A DNA stretch of 64,000 nucleotides from Camillea tinctor. Its lineage: Eukaryota; Ascomycota; Sordariomycetes; Xylariales; Xylariaceae. Shown piece by piece: positions 21,473 through 33,059 of this stretch. Position 1 is the first letter of the stretch. Each line of letters begins with the position of its first letter. The DNA lies in NCBI GenBank assembly GCA_022578605.1, contig MU394129.1:1-64000 (forward strand). Direction: 5' to 3'. A program made the translations under genes and the position numbers. Below the pieces are notes generated by a model. That model saw only the letters and a program-made list of their open reading frames with translations. It was not told the DNA's origin and did no database searches.

Positions 21473-24014
21473 CTAAATAACCATCCCCTTAACCTGCCTC
21501 GACCGACTCAGCCTCTTATCCCTCCACACCGCCACCGCCACGATCTCTAGCAGACTCACCGCCGTGCCCACGATGCACATGCGCAGCTGCGCCTTCCCGT
21601 ACGCCGCGATAATCGCGTCGCGCACGGGGCTGCCCACGGGATACGCAAGCTGCCTCTTCAGGTCCGCGGCGATGGCCGCTCGCTCCGCGGGCGTCATACC
21701 CGGCAGCAGCTCGGCGAGGGCGGCGGGCAGGGTGGAGTTCCAGATAGCGCCGCTGAGGGAGGACCCCATGGCGGAGCCGACGTACATAGCGAGGGATAGA
21801 AGGGCCATGGCAGACGCGAGCTCGCCGTGTTCGACGACGGACCACACCGCCATTTGGTCGCAGACGACGAGCGTGCTGCCGCCGATGGTTATGAGGATCT
21901 GGCACGCGACGACCCAGACGAGGCTCGAGTCGGGGCGGCGGAAGAAGATCATGAGGGCGCCGCCGAGGATGTGCACGGGCAGGGCGGCGACGGCGATCCA
22001 CTTGAAGCGGTCGGAGCGGCGGATGAGGTAGCCGACGACGATGGCCCAGATGCACGAGCCGAAGCCGTAGATGTGGCCGATGTAGCCGGCCTGCGTGATG
22101 TTGAGATCGTGCACCACCTGCAAGTACGACGTGTAGTACCCGTCCCACGAGAAGTAGGCCACGAAGATGGTGATACACAGCAGCCACGCGCCCGCCACGT
22201 TGCGCGACATCAGCAGCGAGAACTTCATGAATGGCCGCGGCGTGCGCCGCTCGTGCAACACGAACACCGCCATGCAGGCTACGCCCACCACGATCGCTGC
22301 CGTGTACGAATTCAGCCCGTGCTTAGTCTCTTGAGAGCCCGCGAGGGAAAAAGGCACTAGGATCAATGTGAGACCTGCGGTGATCAGGAGCATTCCCAGA
22401 GCTATTATCAACATATGGATTAGTTTTTTTTCGTCATTTCCTTTCTCACCCAGTCACCCCAATTTTCCCCATGAGGGGAAAAAGGGGGAAGGAATGAAAT
22501 AATAATTAGGGGGCAACGGGGGGTTAAGTTTGCTTGACCGATACGGACATACCATCGAAGTCCACCAAATGCCTCCTCACATTGCGCCATGTCCACCCGC
22601 TCGCGGCGCCATCCCCGGTCGCCGTCGCTGCAGTGCTCTTCTGCAGGACGCCTAGTTTCTTCGCGCGGGATGCGTTGAGCACGAGAATGGCGATAATGGG
22701 GACGCACAGGACGGCGAATAGAACGGCGAAGAACACGAAGGCGCCGCGCCAGGCATCCTTGGCGTAGAAGGCACCCGCGATGATGGGTCCCAGGAACGAG
22801 GTCATTAGGTTCGGCGTCGAGCTGAAGGCCATGGCCAGCACACGGTTCTGTAGCGACGACGTGTCCGCCACGATGATGTCGAGCACGTACGAGAACCCGC
22901 TGACGCCTACTTGATATATGACCTGCGAAGCAAGGGGTGGATTAACACTCATGGATTCGTTGGAGGAAAAGGGGGAAAATAGGGGGAAGGGGAGAAGGAG
23001 GGGTGATAGAGGTGATGCAAGCATGTTCATCATCATTATCACCTAAAAACTCCCCCCTGTCTCCATATGAAGAAGAACCCAAAGAGTCCAACTAACCTGT
23101 GAAGCAGCATACGTCTGCACACTCTGGCTAGCAGCCATGAGGACCAAGCCGAAGGTAGCCAAAGTCGTCATAGCCGTGAGACCCTGAGGGCGGCCCCACG
23201 TGTCAATAAGCTTGGCGACGGGCAGCTTGAGGATGCCGCTGAGGATGGAGGCCACGATGCCGATGGTGGGAATCAGGGAGTGAGAGGCGAACTCGCTGAC
23301 GACGAAGGGCATCAGGTTCGACATGACCTGGTACTGAAGATCGCGGGCGAACGCGCTTAGGAATATGCTATATAGGAGGTGGTGGTAATCACACACGATA
23401 TATCAATACATTGTTTTCATTTTCTCCATTTATTTTACTTTTTTTTTGTCTCGTTCGTTTTCTTGGTTCAATACTCGGGGGATTCATTATCATTACTCCA
23501 AATGCTCTAGCCGAAAAAGCAAGATGCAACGATGATAAAATAAAAGCACCGAAAATCATAGCGATCGTGTAACAAACAGAAAAAAAAACAAGAGGAAAAA
23601 CAGATGTCATTGCAACCTGACTCTGCATGGACTGACTTACAATAAGTAGGCCGTCACGAGCGCGGTCTTGGTCCAGACGAGGTTGATAGCATCAGCCTGC
23701 TGAACGCCATCTTGCGAGGCGATGGTTGACGAGTCCGCATCTCGAGCACTAGCAACGTCATCATCATCGCTGTCGTCGTCGTCTTTACTCGAGACGGAGC
23801 CATAGGTATCTGTGCGACGACGGCCATCAAATCCCTCACCGAATCGCCCTTCTTCTTCTTCCGTGTTACTGTTACTCCTACTCCTGTTCTTCCGGCTCGA
23901 CGATCGCGAACTTAGTAAGGGGGCCCGACTGCCCCGGGCTGCGGAATCGTCCATTTTGATAGATTCTGATGCTGACGCTGATGATGGGGGAACCCTTCGG
24001 TGCAGTTTGGACAT
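21473..24014 (-). CDS. MirB/Sit1-type siderophore-iron transporter (MFS)
   Basis: Four exons on the minus strand: 24014-23641, 23367-23097, 22922-22553, 22401-21473, giving 647 aa. Another ATG 14 codons upstream (24056) is possible. The N-terminal ~105 residues are cytosolic, Ser/Arg/Asp-rich with a run of acidic residues. About 14 hydrophobic segments follow, as in the siderophore-iron transporter family of the MFS. Family text is clear: IFLSAFARDLQYQ, FASHSLIPTIGIVASI, LPVAKLIDTWGRPQG, VLDIIVADTSSLQNRVLA, AFSSTPNLMTSFLGPIIAG, AKDAWRGAF. Role: proton-coupled uptake of ferric hydroxamate siderophores across the plasma membrane. Which siderophore cannot be read from the sequence. Two ATCWGATAA sites lie about 1.5 kb upstream, shared with the divergent ABC transporter. 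Intron 1 is 273 bp, long for this window; the others are 151-174 bp. Confidence 0.88.
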
Positions 24015-25510
24015 TCCCCAGTGGTTAGGAGGATGGGTAGGGTAGGGTAGGGCCAAGGTTACGGCACCACACCACCACCTGGGTTAGATTGGGTAGGTAT
24101 ATGAAACGACACGACAAATCAACAACCTCTGTCCAACCCAAGTTCGAGCTAGTCAGAAAGAGGGAGGAGCCGGGAAAGAAGAGAGCGACAGGCAATGATA
24201 GTAATAGAAAAAGAAAATAATATATATATATAAAAAAAAAAGAAAAAACACCCAAGAATATCCAAGGCAGGTGATGAGTAGGTATGGGTGAATACACTAC
24301 ATCGAAACTAGGTAATGTGAATAAATGAATGAATGGATGAGAATGGTCCCCTTCGGAGACAAATACTAGTAGGTAACATGGAATAACCCGGAGAGATGGT
24401 GACGGAACGATCATGGGAAATTGAAATGATGCGTCAGTCCGATGAACCCCATCAGCTGACGGGTTTCAGCTTTTTTTTTTTCGTGTGGTTTATTATATCC
24501 TTGGTACCCTGATTTAATTCCCGGAAGGATTTTCGACAGGAGACGGTTTAGAGACTTGGCCCCAAGCAAGACAACCTTGGGATGGGATAACTCGGCTTAG
24601 GTTGCGCAACACAGAGCGCGCATGGGTGGTGGGGCTGAACAGCTAAGAGGTCAGTAAGTCAGACTTTATTTTTTAATACATTTTAAACAACTAATCACAA
24701 CACTGGACTTGAGATCGACTAAACTGTGTGACTCTTCTCGGCTTTCCGTTTCGTTGGGCACGAGATGATACGATACATGCCTAAACGGGTATGAAACGGG
24801 CTGTGTTTATCGTTAGCTGAGCCCAATTAACGAGAAATAAAACGATACGGTAGAGCTGGTCTTTTCCCACCAACTGGGGTTAAAAACATATCAAAAATCA
24901 AAAGAAAGACAAAACAACCTTCTATCATACTAACAGAAAGTTATGTCATTTTTGATGGATGGTATCGTCAACTTCACGTCGTCAAGTCTCAATCCAATGA
25001 ATCCCCAAATTCCCTTTTGGGCAAAGTCTAGTCTACCCGGGAGAGCGGTTAAAAGGGGAGACAGTGCATCGCCGCGGTATCCTTGCTACCGCCAGCACCA
25101 AACCAAGTCAGCTGTTGCACTTGTGCTATTGCATTAAATCTATGTGTAATTGTTAGTTTACTTTACTGTATGCACGTGCAATTAGTAGTTAGTTTATCTA
25201 GTTATAAATACAACAAAAAATGAGCTGAACTAAGGTTAGTGAGGTTTTTTTGTTTTAATATAGTTGAAGAGACTTACAATTTCCATCCTTTCATTTAAAA
25301 GATATAGTGGTATGATGCCTCAAGAGCATATCAGTAACCTATAACCTATTATAATCAATAAACGTGATGCAGGGTAGTATGTGGCCTATACAGTTAATTG
25401 TACATACATATTGACATATGCATAGGTTACAGTATTGCTTCCAATACAGTGACAGGTAGGGGGATAAGTACGGTACCTAGCCGGGAGATAATGTGGCGTA
25501 ACTTAGCGCC

Positions 25511-25519
25511 ATCAGATAA
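25511..25519 (+). promoter_or_regulatory. ATCWGATAA iron GATA-factor motif
   Basis: ATCAGATAA, about 745 bp upstream of the ABC transporter and 1.5 kb upstream of the MFS transporter start. Confidence 0.5.
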
Positions 25520-25645
25520 CTCAGACCATCGACACGGGCTTGACGGGTCCCCCGTTTAGTAAGTTAAGGCGTTGCTGCGTGCTGTTGGTTGGCTTTGCAC
25601 TTGGTTGGGTCGCCTCGTCGGATTCCCCCTACAAAAAAAACAATC

Positions 25646-25654
25646 TTATCAGAT
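25646..25654 (-). promoter_or_regulatory. ATCWGATAA iron GATA-factor motif next to a CCAAT box
   Basis: TTATCAGAT on the plus strand. A CCAAT box follows at 25674-25678. Nearby GATA and CCAAT elements are the known arrangement for genes controlled by both SreA and the HapX/CCAAT-binding complex; the exact spacing of a HapX site was not established. Confidence 0.5.
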
Positions 25655-26263
25655 CATGCAGGCCAAGCAACACCCAATCGGCCATCGTGCGCATTGCCTA
25701 CCACGACCGGCCTAGCTCGTGTCCATCATACCCCGTTCTCGGCGACCGGGGGGTGGAGGACAAGTACATAGTGTCAAATTCACCATTCACCATTGTTTTC
25801 TCCTCTTCTCTCTCCAATGTACCGCCATGTACCCTACCATCTAGTCAAGGTAGTCGTAGTCTCCGCAAGTTCTGGGCGTGCTAACATCAACTGAGAAATG
25901 GGTTACATAACTCAATGGCAATGCGCCGAAATGAGTGGAGGATTCCTTTTTTGACAATTGTCGCCGCTACCGACTAACTAAAGGGGCTAGAATTTAGGCT
26001 TACTTGCCTGTTTTCTTGCATGTAGAGACGCTACCACATGCTGAATATGGAGTGTTCCTCGTACTTGGATGGGTAGTATTAAGGCGGGAGATCGTGCTTC
26101 CGCCAGCCGTGGAATGGGGGGCCCTAGATACGTAAGGTCGGCCCATCCTGTGATGGAGATCGCTTGAAAAAAGTTTTGTTCTCGAATTTTTCCATCTACG
26201 TAGAGTTCGTCCTTGAGCGAGCTTTCTAGACCTTCTTTCTTCTTCAAGGCCCAGATCGTCACC

Positions 26264-29200
26264 ATGGCCTCGAAGTCTGCTTCGCAACCCGAAGAAGGCG
26301 TCGTGCCTCAGAGCAACAGCTCTAGCGATAATGGCAGCACGAAGAACGGGCTAGTCCAGCAGATCAGGACCAACATTTCCAGCGTATGTTCACACCCTCC
26401 AATCAGAAATTTTGGTGCTGTGTTCACATGCCCACAATCACCAAAACGCTGACGACACCCTCAAGTCCCTAGGAAGTATCTTTAGCTACTTTCACCTCCT
26501 AACATATGGCGAGCCTACAAAAGTCGACATTGCGCTGCTGGTGGTAGGCACTATATGCGCAATCGGAGCCGGTATACCTTTTCCTCTTCTCGGTGTTCTC
26601 TTTGGCGAGCTCGTAGACGATCTCAACTCGGCATCATGTACAGCAGGGGCTACGGAGTCGCAATCCCCAGAGGAATATCAAGCCTCCGTCAACGAGAAGG
26701 TTCTTCTGGTCATGGCCGCCGCATTGGCTCAGTTCGGCCTTCTCCTCGTTAACACGACATGCTGGAATCTCTTTGGTGAAAGACACGCTCACCGTATAAG
26801 GGAGCGGTACTTCCGTTCTCTTCTACGCCAGGAAGTCTCCTTCTTTGACAAGCTGCCGGCTGGAGAGGTTTCTTCACGACTCAGTGCCGATATCGAGACA
26901 ATCAAGAGCGGAACAACTCAGAAAGTTGGTACTTACATCGGAGTAGTCGCGCTGTTTATAACCTCCTACATCATAGCTTTCATCAAAGGTGCCAGGCTCG
27001 CTGGTATTCTTGTCTGCCTTATCCCAGCATGTTTTTTCATGTCTATTGTCGGTGGCCATTACGTCGGAAAGTTCGCCAGTCTCGCCTCAGAACACGTTGC
27101 AAATGCCTCTTCCATTGCACTGGAAAGTTTGTCGAATGTCATGGTCGTGCATGCTTTCCGAGCCAATGACCGACTTGAAAACAAGTTTGCAAGCAAGCTT
27201 ACCGATGCAAAGAAAGCTGGAGTCAAGAAAGCTGTCGTTACTGCTCTCCAAGCCGGTCTTCTATACTTCATAGCCTTTGCGGCTAGCGGCCTGTCGTACT
27301 GGCAGGGTAGCAAAGCTATCGCGGACGTGATAGCAGGCCGCACTCACGGGACAACCGTGGGCTCCATTTACACCATCATATTCCTTCTGGTCGACGGTAA
27401 GATCCCGCTCGTGCAAAAGCGTGGTTACAATCTACTGACGTACCTCCTCTAGCTTCTATCGTCCTAAGCCAAGTATCGCCGTTCCTCCAGATCTTTGCTT
27501 CCGCTGCATCGACACTGAAGAAATTGGAGAAGGACATGGACCGTGAGTCCAAAATTGACGGAACGATTGATGCCCCCGAAGGCCAACTCGATGAATTCCA
27601 CGGCGATGTCAGACTTGAAGAAGTGGCCTTTACCTATCCATCACGACCCGACGTCCCAGTTATCAAAGGCGTTTCTCTTCACCTCCCGGCAGGAAAATCT
27701 ACAGCAGTTGTTGGTCTGTCCGGAAGTGGAAAGTCTACAATTGCGGGACTGCTCACACGTCTGTATGACCCTGATAGTGGAAGTGTCTATATCGATGGAA
27801 AAGATATCAAGGAAATAAATGTACGTCAGCTTAGAAGTCACATAGGACTTGTGCAGCAAGACCCTCTACTCTTGGACAGATCGGTCATGGAAAACATCGC
27901 ACTAGGACTTATCAACTCATCACGTCCCGAGCATGCTGCATTTCAACCGATACTTCTAGGCACGCAGCTGGAGAAGATCGCGGAATCTGTCCGTTCTGGC
28001 CAAGATATACTAGCTGCGGCGGAGTCGCACGGCCCAGAAGCCCTTGAGATTGTTCGCATGGTACAAAATGCAGCAGACCTAGCAGACGCCGCGATTTTTA
28101 TGGATCGTTTAGAGTTTGGGCTTGCAACTGGCGTTGGTCCCAATGGCGACCTCCTGAGTGGTGGTCAAAAGCAACGAGTAGCATTGGCCAGAGCTTTAGT
28201 AAAGGACCCGCGAATTCTGGTTCTTGACGAGGCAACGTCGTCGTTGGACTCAGCTAGTGAACAACGCATCCAAGGCGCTATTGAGAGGGTCTCCGCCGGT
28301 AGAACGGTCATTTCGATTGCACACCGTCTAGCCACCGTCAAAAATGCCGACAAGATCGTAGTTATGCGAAATGGAAAGGTTATAGAAGAAGGAAACCATA
28401 TGTACCTCATGGCTAAAGATGGAGAATATGCTGCTTTGGTGCGACTACAGAACATGGGCTCAGAAACTTCTAGTGTCAGCACTTCGAAAGAAGCAAGCCA
28501 CTCAGACCTAGACGTCGAAAAGGTCTCTGACGCCTTGATCATCGATGAAGAGAAGGCGGTGCTAGAAACTGATGCTAGAGGAGCCGAAAAGCAGGCACCG
28601 GAAGCGCCGCAAGAAGCTGGATCAAAAGACCCCCAAACCACGAGGCCCGCCTGGTCCACGATTAAGAGTATGGGCTCTATTACTCGCCCGTATCTCCTCA
28701 TGATTTTCGTCGCATTCTTTGCCGCTACCATTGTTGGTGGAACCTACCTAGGCTCGGCGCTCATCTTTGGCCATACAATCAGTGCCCTCAGCCCATGCAA
28801 CACAGAGCAGGCCATTCTGGCAGCCGGTAGCTTTTTCGGCCTCATGTTCTTTGTCCTTGCCATTATAGAGCTATTTGCCAACGGCGCGAGCTGGTCAGCA
28901 TTCGGATGGATAGCAGAAAAGGTCCTGTATACCATCCGAGTGCTCACCTTCCGATCGCTGTTCGAGCAAGACCTCCAGTGGCACCAGTCGGAGAATCGCA
29001 CCCCATCCATGTTGCTGTCTTTCATCACGAGCGATTCGGCCTCAGTCGGTGCACTAACGGGATCTATTGTCGGAAATATCTTCTCAATCTTTGTTAATTT
29101 CATTGCTGCCATTGTCGTGACTCACATCATCGCGTGGAAGATCGCGTTGGTTTGTCTCGCAGCGGTGCCTCTTATGCTGGGCTCCGGAATCATGAAGATG

Positions 29201-30463
29201 TGGATTCTTTCACGATTCGCCGAGCGACACGAGAAGGCCTTCTCCAAGTCGGTCAGCATCACCGTGGAGGCGGTCAACTCGATCAAGACAGTGGCCGCAC
29301 TCTCGTTGGAGAAGGAGGTCCTCGGAACTTACCACCGGTCCCTCGCTGGCCCACGCAAAGAGATAACCCGCTGGAGCATTTGGGCGAATTTCTGGTTTTC
29401 AATTGCCCAGAGTATTTCCAGCCTCATCTACGCTCTGGGGTACTGGTGGGGATCCAAGCAGATCATCGCAGGAACCTACTCGCAAACGCAGTTCTTCATC
29501 GTTTTGATCTCTCTCCTCGTCAGTGCCCAACAATGGGGTGCGCTATTTGCCCTTGCCCCCGAGATCACCAGGGCGGGTAGGGCCGTAGGACGTATCTTCG
29601 ACCTGATCGACCTTGGCTCGTCGCAGACATTGGCGCACAAAGGGTCCTCATCCTCCTCTGTGGGGGATGCGGAGGCAGCAGTCGAGTCCAAACCGCCCAC
29701 TTCCCCAAACGGACAGGGGCTTGCGGTGAAGTTCAAACAAGTCAGATTCTCATATCCCGCTCGACCGAACGTCCAGGTGCTAAAGGGGCTGGATATCGAC
29801 GTCAAACCAGGGCAGTTCTGCGCGTTGGTGGGTCCTAGTGGCGCTGGTAAATCCACCATTATCTCGCTGCTGGAGCGCATGTACTGGGCAGAGTCTGGGG
29901 TAATCGAAGTCGGGGGAATGGATATCTGCGCCAAGAAAGAGCCGTTGTTCCGGGACGACATTGGTCTCGTGCCCCAAGACAGCGTCCTCTTCGACGGCAG
30001 CATCCGTTTCAACGTGGCCCTAGGAGCGCGTCCGGGGGTTGAACCGTCAGACGCGGATGTGGAGGAAGCGTGCAGACTGGCCAATATCCACGAAACTATC
30101 GTCGCACTGCCGGACGGCTACGACACTCAATGCGGACCCAATGGCAGTCAGCTGTCCGGGGGCCAGAAGCAGAGACTGTCTATTGCCAGGGCCCTAGTGC
30201 GTAAACCCCGACTTTTGCTGCTCGACGAGTCAACTAGCGCATTGGATGCGGAGTCGGAGAGGCTGCTGCAAGATGGTCTGGAGAAGGCAACGCGGGGTAT
30301 TACGGTTATGGCCATTGCCCACCGGCTGCATACTATCAGACGTGCAGATGTGATCTTCATGATCGAGGATGGCCGGTGTGTGGAGAAGGGATCCCATGAG
30401 GAGTTGCTAGCGCGGAGTGAGAGCTATCGCGTTAATGTGCTGCACCAGACCTTGGACGGTTAG
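26264..30463 (+). CDS. SitT-like full-size ABC (ABCB/MDR) transporter
   Basis: Three exons: 26264-26383, 26466-27396, 27453-30463, giving 1353 aa. The start ATG has a strong context (GTCACCATGG). Intron 1 has a CTGAC branch site; intron 2 has ACTGAC. The layout is TMD1-NBD1-TMD2-NBD2. NBD1: GLSGSGKST near residue 437, LLSGGQKQRVALARAL near 583, ILVLDEATSSLD. NBD2: GPSGAGKST near 1143, LSGGQKQRLSIARAL near 1249, LLLLDESTSALD. All Walker A/B and signature motifs look intact, so both sites should bind ATP. A charged linker follows NBD1. Family role: ATP-driven export of lipophilic compounds. In Aspergillus fumigatus a transporter of this type (SitT) sits in the siderophore cluster, and the divergent MirB-type neighbour with shared GATA sites argues for the same setting. 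A general multidrug transporter is the alternative. Confidence 0.88.
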
Positions 30464-32551
30464 AGGAATGGGGAAAAGGATGGGTTGGGAATGGGGGGGA
30501 TGGGGAATGGGGTTGAAGATGGAGAAAGGTTGGTGAGGGGTACAGAGTAACAATAAGCAAAGAGAGACATGATGCTGCATTCTGTCATATATATAATTTT
30601 TTGTAATAAGATAAAGTACTGTTTTTTTGTTGTAGATACGAATAACTTGCTACACTGGAGTCGGCTGTAACCAATGATAATTAGAAAAGTAAAAAGGAAA
30701 TATGAAGGGAAAGAAAAAAAAAGAATATAGATAAATAAACGAAACACGATAGAATATTGTCATTGATGATAATTAGTACTTCGCTGTTGGGTATGTGCTG
30801 GGTATGTGCAGTTCAATAAAGGAAAATAACATGTGAAGCCATCGTGAAAGTGAAGCAAGGAGGGGAAGGATGGATTGAAGGTGGGAGGGAAAAGAAGTTT
30901 AGGTTAGCTAGGTAAGTTAGTGTAAAAGCCGTGCACTGACATGGCGAGGATCCCCTAAGGAAAAGATCCTCCGGCAGTATGCGATCGGTATATCGGGTGA
31001 TTATTTCCTCATATCTTAAAGTTTCATGACTCAAGCTTGCTCTTTGCTCTTGCCTATCTCCAATTCCTTCAAGTTCCAAAAGTGCTCTTTCCCTTCTGCA
31101 TGTCTGCATTGCCTGCCTGCTTCCAATGCTTATACGACCAGGTATCTCCTTGAAGACAGGTACTAGGTACCTAACCTGCATCTTTACTTCGTACATAGTA
31201 TGTCAGGTTTATCTCGTTTAGGAAGTGTTTGTTTTACTCGAGTTGAGGTCCCACCTTCTCCTTATTCAGCAGATTCGTAGCACATTTCTAGAAGCCAATT
31301 TCTCTTTCTCGACTCACAATAATTCGATCCATCAATCTGAGAGTACCTGACCTAGTACCACCACCATCCAAGATCATCAGATCACATGCATGATACTACA
31401 ATACAATGTGCCCATGGTCGGATCCGACTCGGTCATTCTCTAGCATTGAGTCCCGTAATTATAAGAGAGAAAAATGTGAGTATGGAGATTCTTGAAAAAA
31501 AAAAAAAAAAACAATTGCAATATCATGCTCTGGAATACTGCTACGAGTTAAACCTCTCAACTCAGCCACTGCACTTTTTAGGGTGTGGTTGTGTCTGATT
31601 GGCTGTTCTGTCCAGCTCTCGACCCCTGACAAGCCTGGAGAGAAGTGACGCCATGAGGGAGAATCATACGATTCAGGAGCTCGCTAATGCTGGAAAGCTT
31701 ACGCTAAAACGAACGCTAACCTGCCAACTCACGGCGGTTGCGGGCGGAGGGCAGCAGCGCAAAAACGTTCCACGCGCAGACGCCGGAACCCGAAGCGAAA
31801 AGGAACATTAGAACTCCACTCAAGCTATTTGTTTTTTTTTACCTATACCTACACCTGGTGCATTGATATTGATATAAGAGCATATGATAGCAAGTGCAGT
31901 GAAGTGCAGCCGAGAGTGATAAGTGCTGCAGGTGCTGTACGTATGTAGGTATGTATGTAGGTAAGTTCATCAAATTAGAACCTAGACAAGTGAATATCGC
32001 CGATATAAGTTACACCATATACGAAGATGATCGTACATAGGTAGTAGTAGTGTAGTGCGAACACGAACCTACATAGTGGTTTTACATGGAACAAAAACGT
32101 AAGCAGGTATTTCCATTTGTCCGTACGTACATACGGATATGGAATACGATCGATATACTCTCTAACCTAACAATGTACCTAAAGCAGGTTTACTTTTACC
32201 TGAGTTACACGTGTATGTAGGCAAGTGAATAGCAGGTACAATGCGAATAGGTAGTGCATAAGATAGGTTTATTTGAGGTAGTAAAAAAAGGAGACGTGAG
32301 GAGAGATGCAGACTGAACACAGGTAAAATGGAGCCGCCGTCGACCGATGGATGACGGATAATAGATGATAGGGATAAACGAACTTATGCTTACATCCGTG
32401 TCACCGAAACATCAACGCTACGCTCTCACTTCGGACACGGCCAGCCAGATACTAATCGCGAAATAGGGAGATAGGCGATTTAGGGGGTCCATCCCGGCGG
32501 GGACCTACATCAGCTGTAAGTCTAGCCACAGTGGACTCACCTATAACATGG

Positions 32552-32570
32552 TAGGTACCTAGGTACCTAG
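32552..32570. repeat. Second copy of the GGTACCTA palindrome
   Basis: Nineteen bases identical to 7369-7387, 25 kb away. Confidence 0.6.
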
Positions 32571-32816
32571 TACTCTGGGTTCTTCCATGTTAGTTCTAGA
32601 TTGGCGATCAGCTGTCGGGTTAGGGACCCATGTAACTGCGGTCCCTATCAAGCATTTTCGCTTCCAGACCATGACGGCAGCGATCCGGTCCTGTGGGATG
32701 CTCATCAGGAGGGGTATCGTGGTTTTCTGGTTTTATCGGCCAACGAATGATGCTTTCGTCACGACACAGATCTAGAGCCATGCAACTGGAAACCTAATGC
32801 TATGAAACATTTTATC

Positions 32817-32840
32817 ATTATTATTATTATTATTATTTTT
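32817..32840 (+). repeat. (TTA)n microsatellite
   Basis: About six to seven tandem ATT units ending in a T run, 220 bp upstream of the alcohol dehydrogenase start. Confidence 0.9.
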
Positions 32841-33059
32841 TACAAGCTGCACACCCCTCTCCACCAAGATTGTTACACTCTGAAGTCACACATACACAAA
32901 CTCAAACTCTTTGACTTGCACCACTTACACCACATACAATACTTACACGGTTACACTTTAGGGTTGCATGCAGTATACGCAGCATTACATACCTGCAGAT
33001 TCGCATACCTACATACACGCCTCTAATAACTATTACCTAAATCTAATAAACTCTATATA

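Larger units (their letters stand above)
24015..26263. other. Divergent promoter region between MFS and ABC transporters
   Basis: About 2.25 kb between two divergently transcribed transporter genes. Contains ATCWGATAA sites at 25511 and 25646 (opposite strands), a CCAAT box at 25674-25678 beside the second, and an A/T-rich TATATATATA stretch at 24220-24245 close to the MFS start. No other gene was found; the frame at 25540-25884 has no recognisable product. Confidence 0.55.
30464..33059. other. Intergenic region, repeat-poor, no gene seen
   Basis: AT-rich DNA between the ABC transporter and alcohol dehydrogenase. Contains a 17-base A run (31495-31511), a second copy of the GGTACCTA palindrome (32552-32570), scattered GTAGGTA words, and a (TTA)n tract at about 32817-32840. 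Frames here are short and in low-complexity sequence. The last 200 bp are CA-rich and probably the dehydrogenase leader. Confidence 0.5.

Noticed and set aside
30460..30747. 95-codon minus-strand frame past the ABC transporter
   Set aside because: Low-complexity Phe/Ser/Pro text antisense to the transporter 3'UTR.
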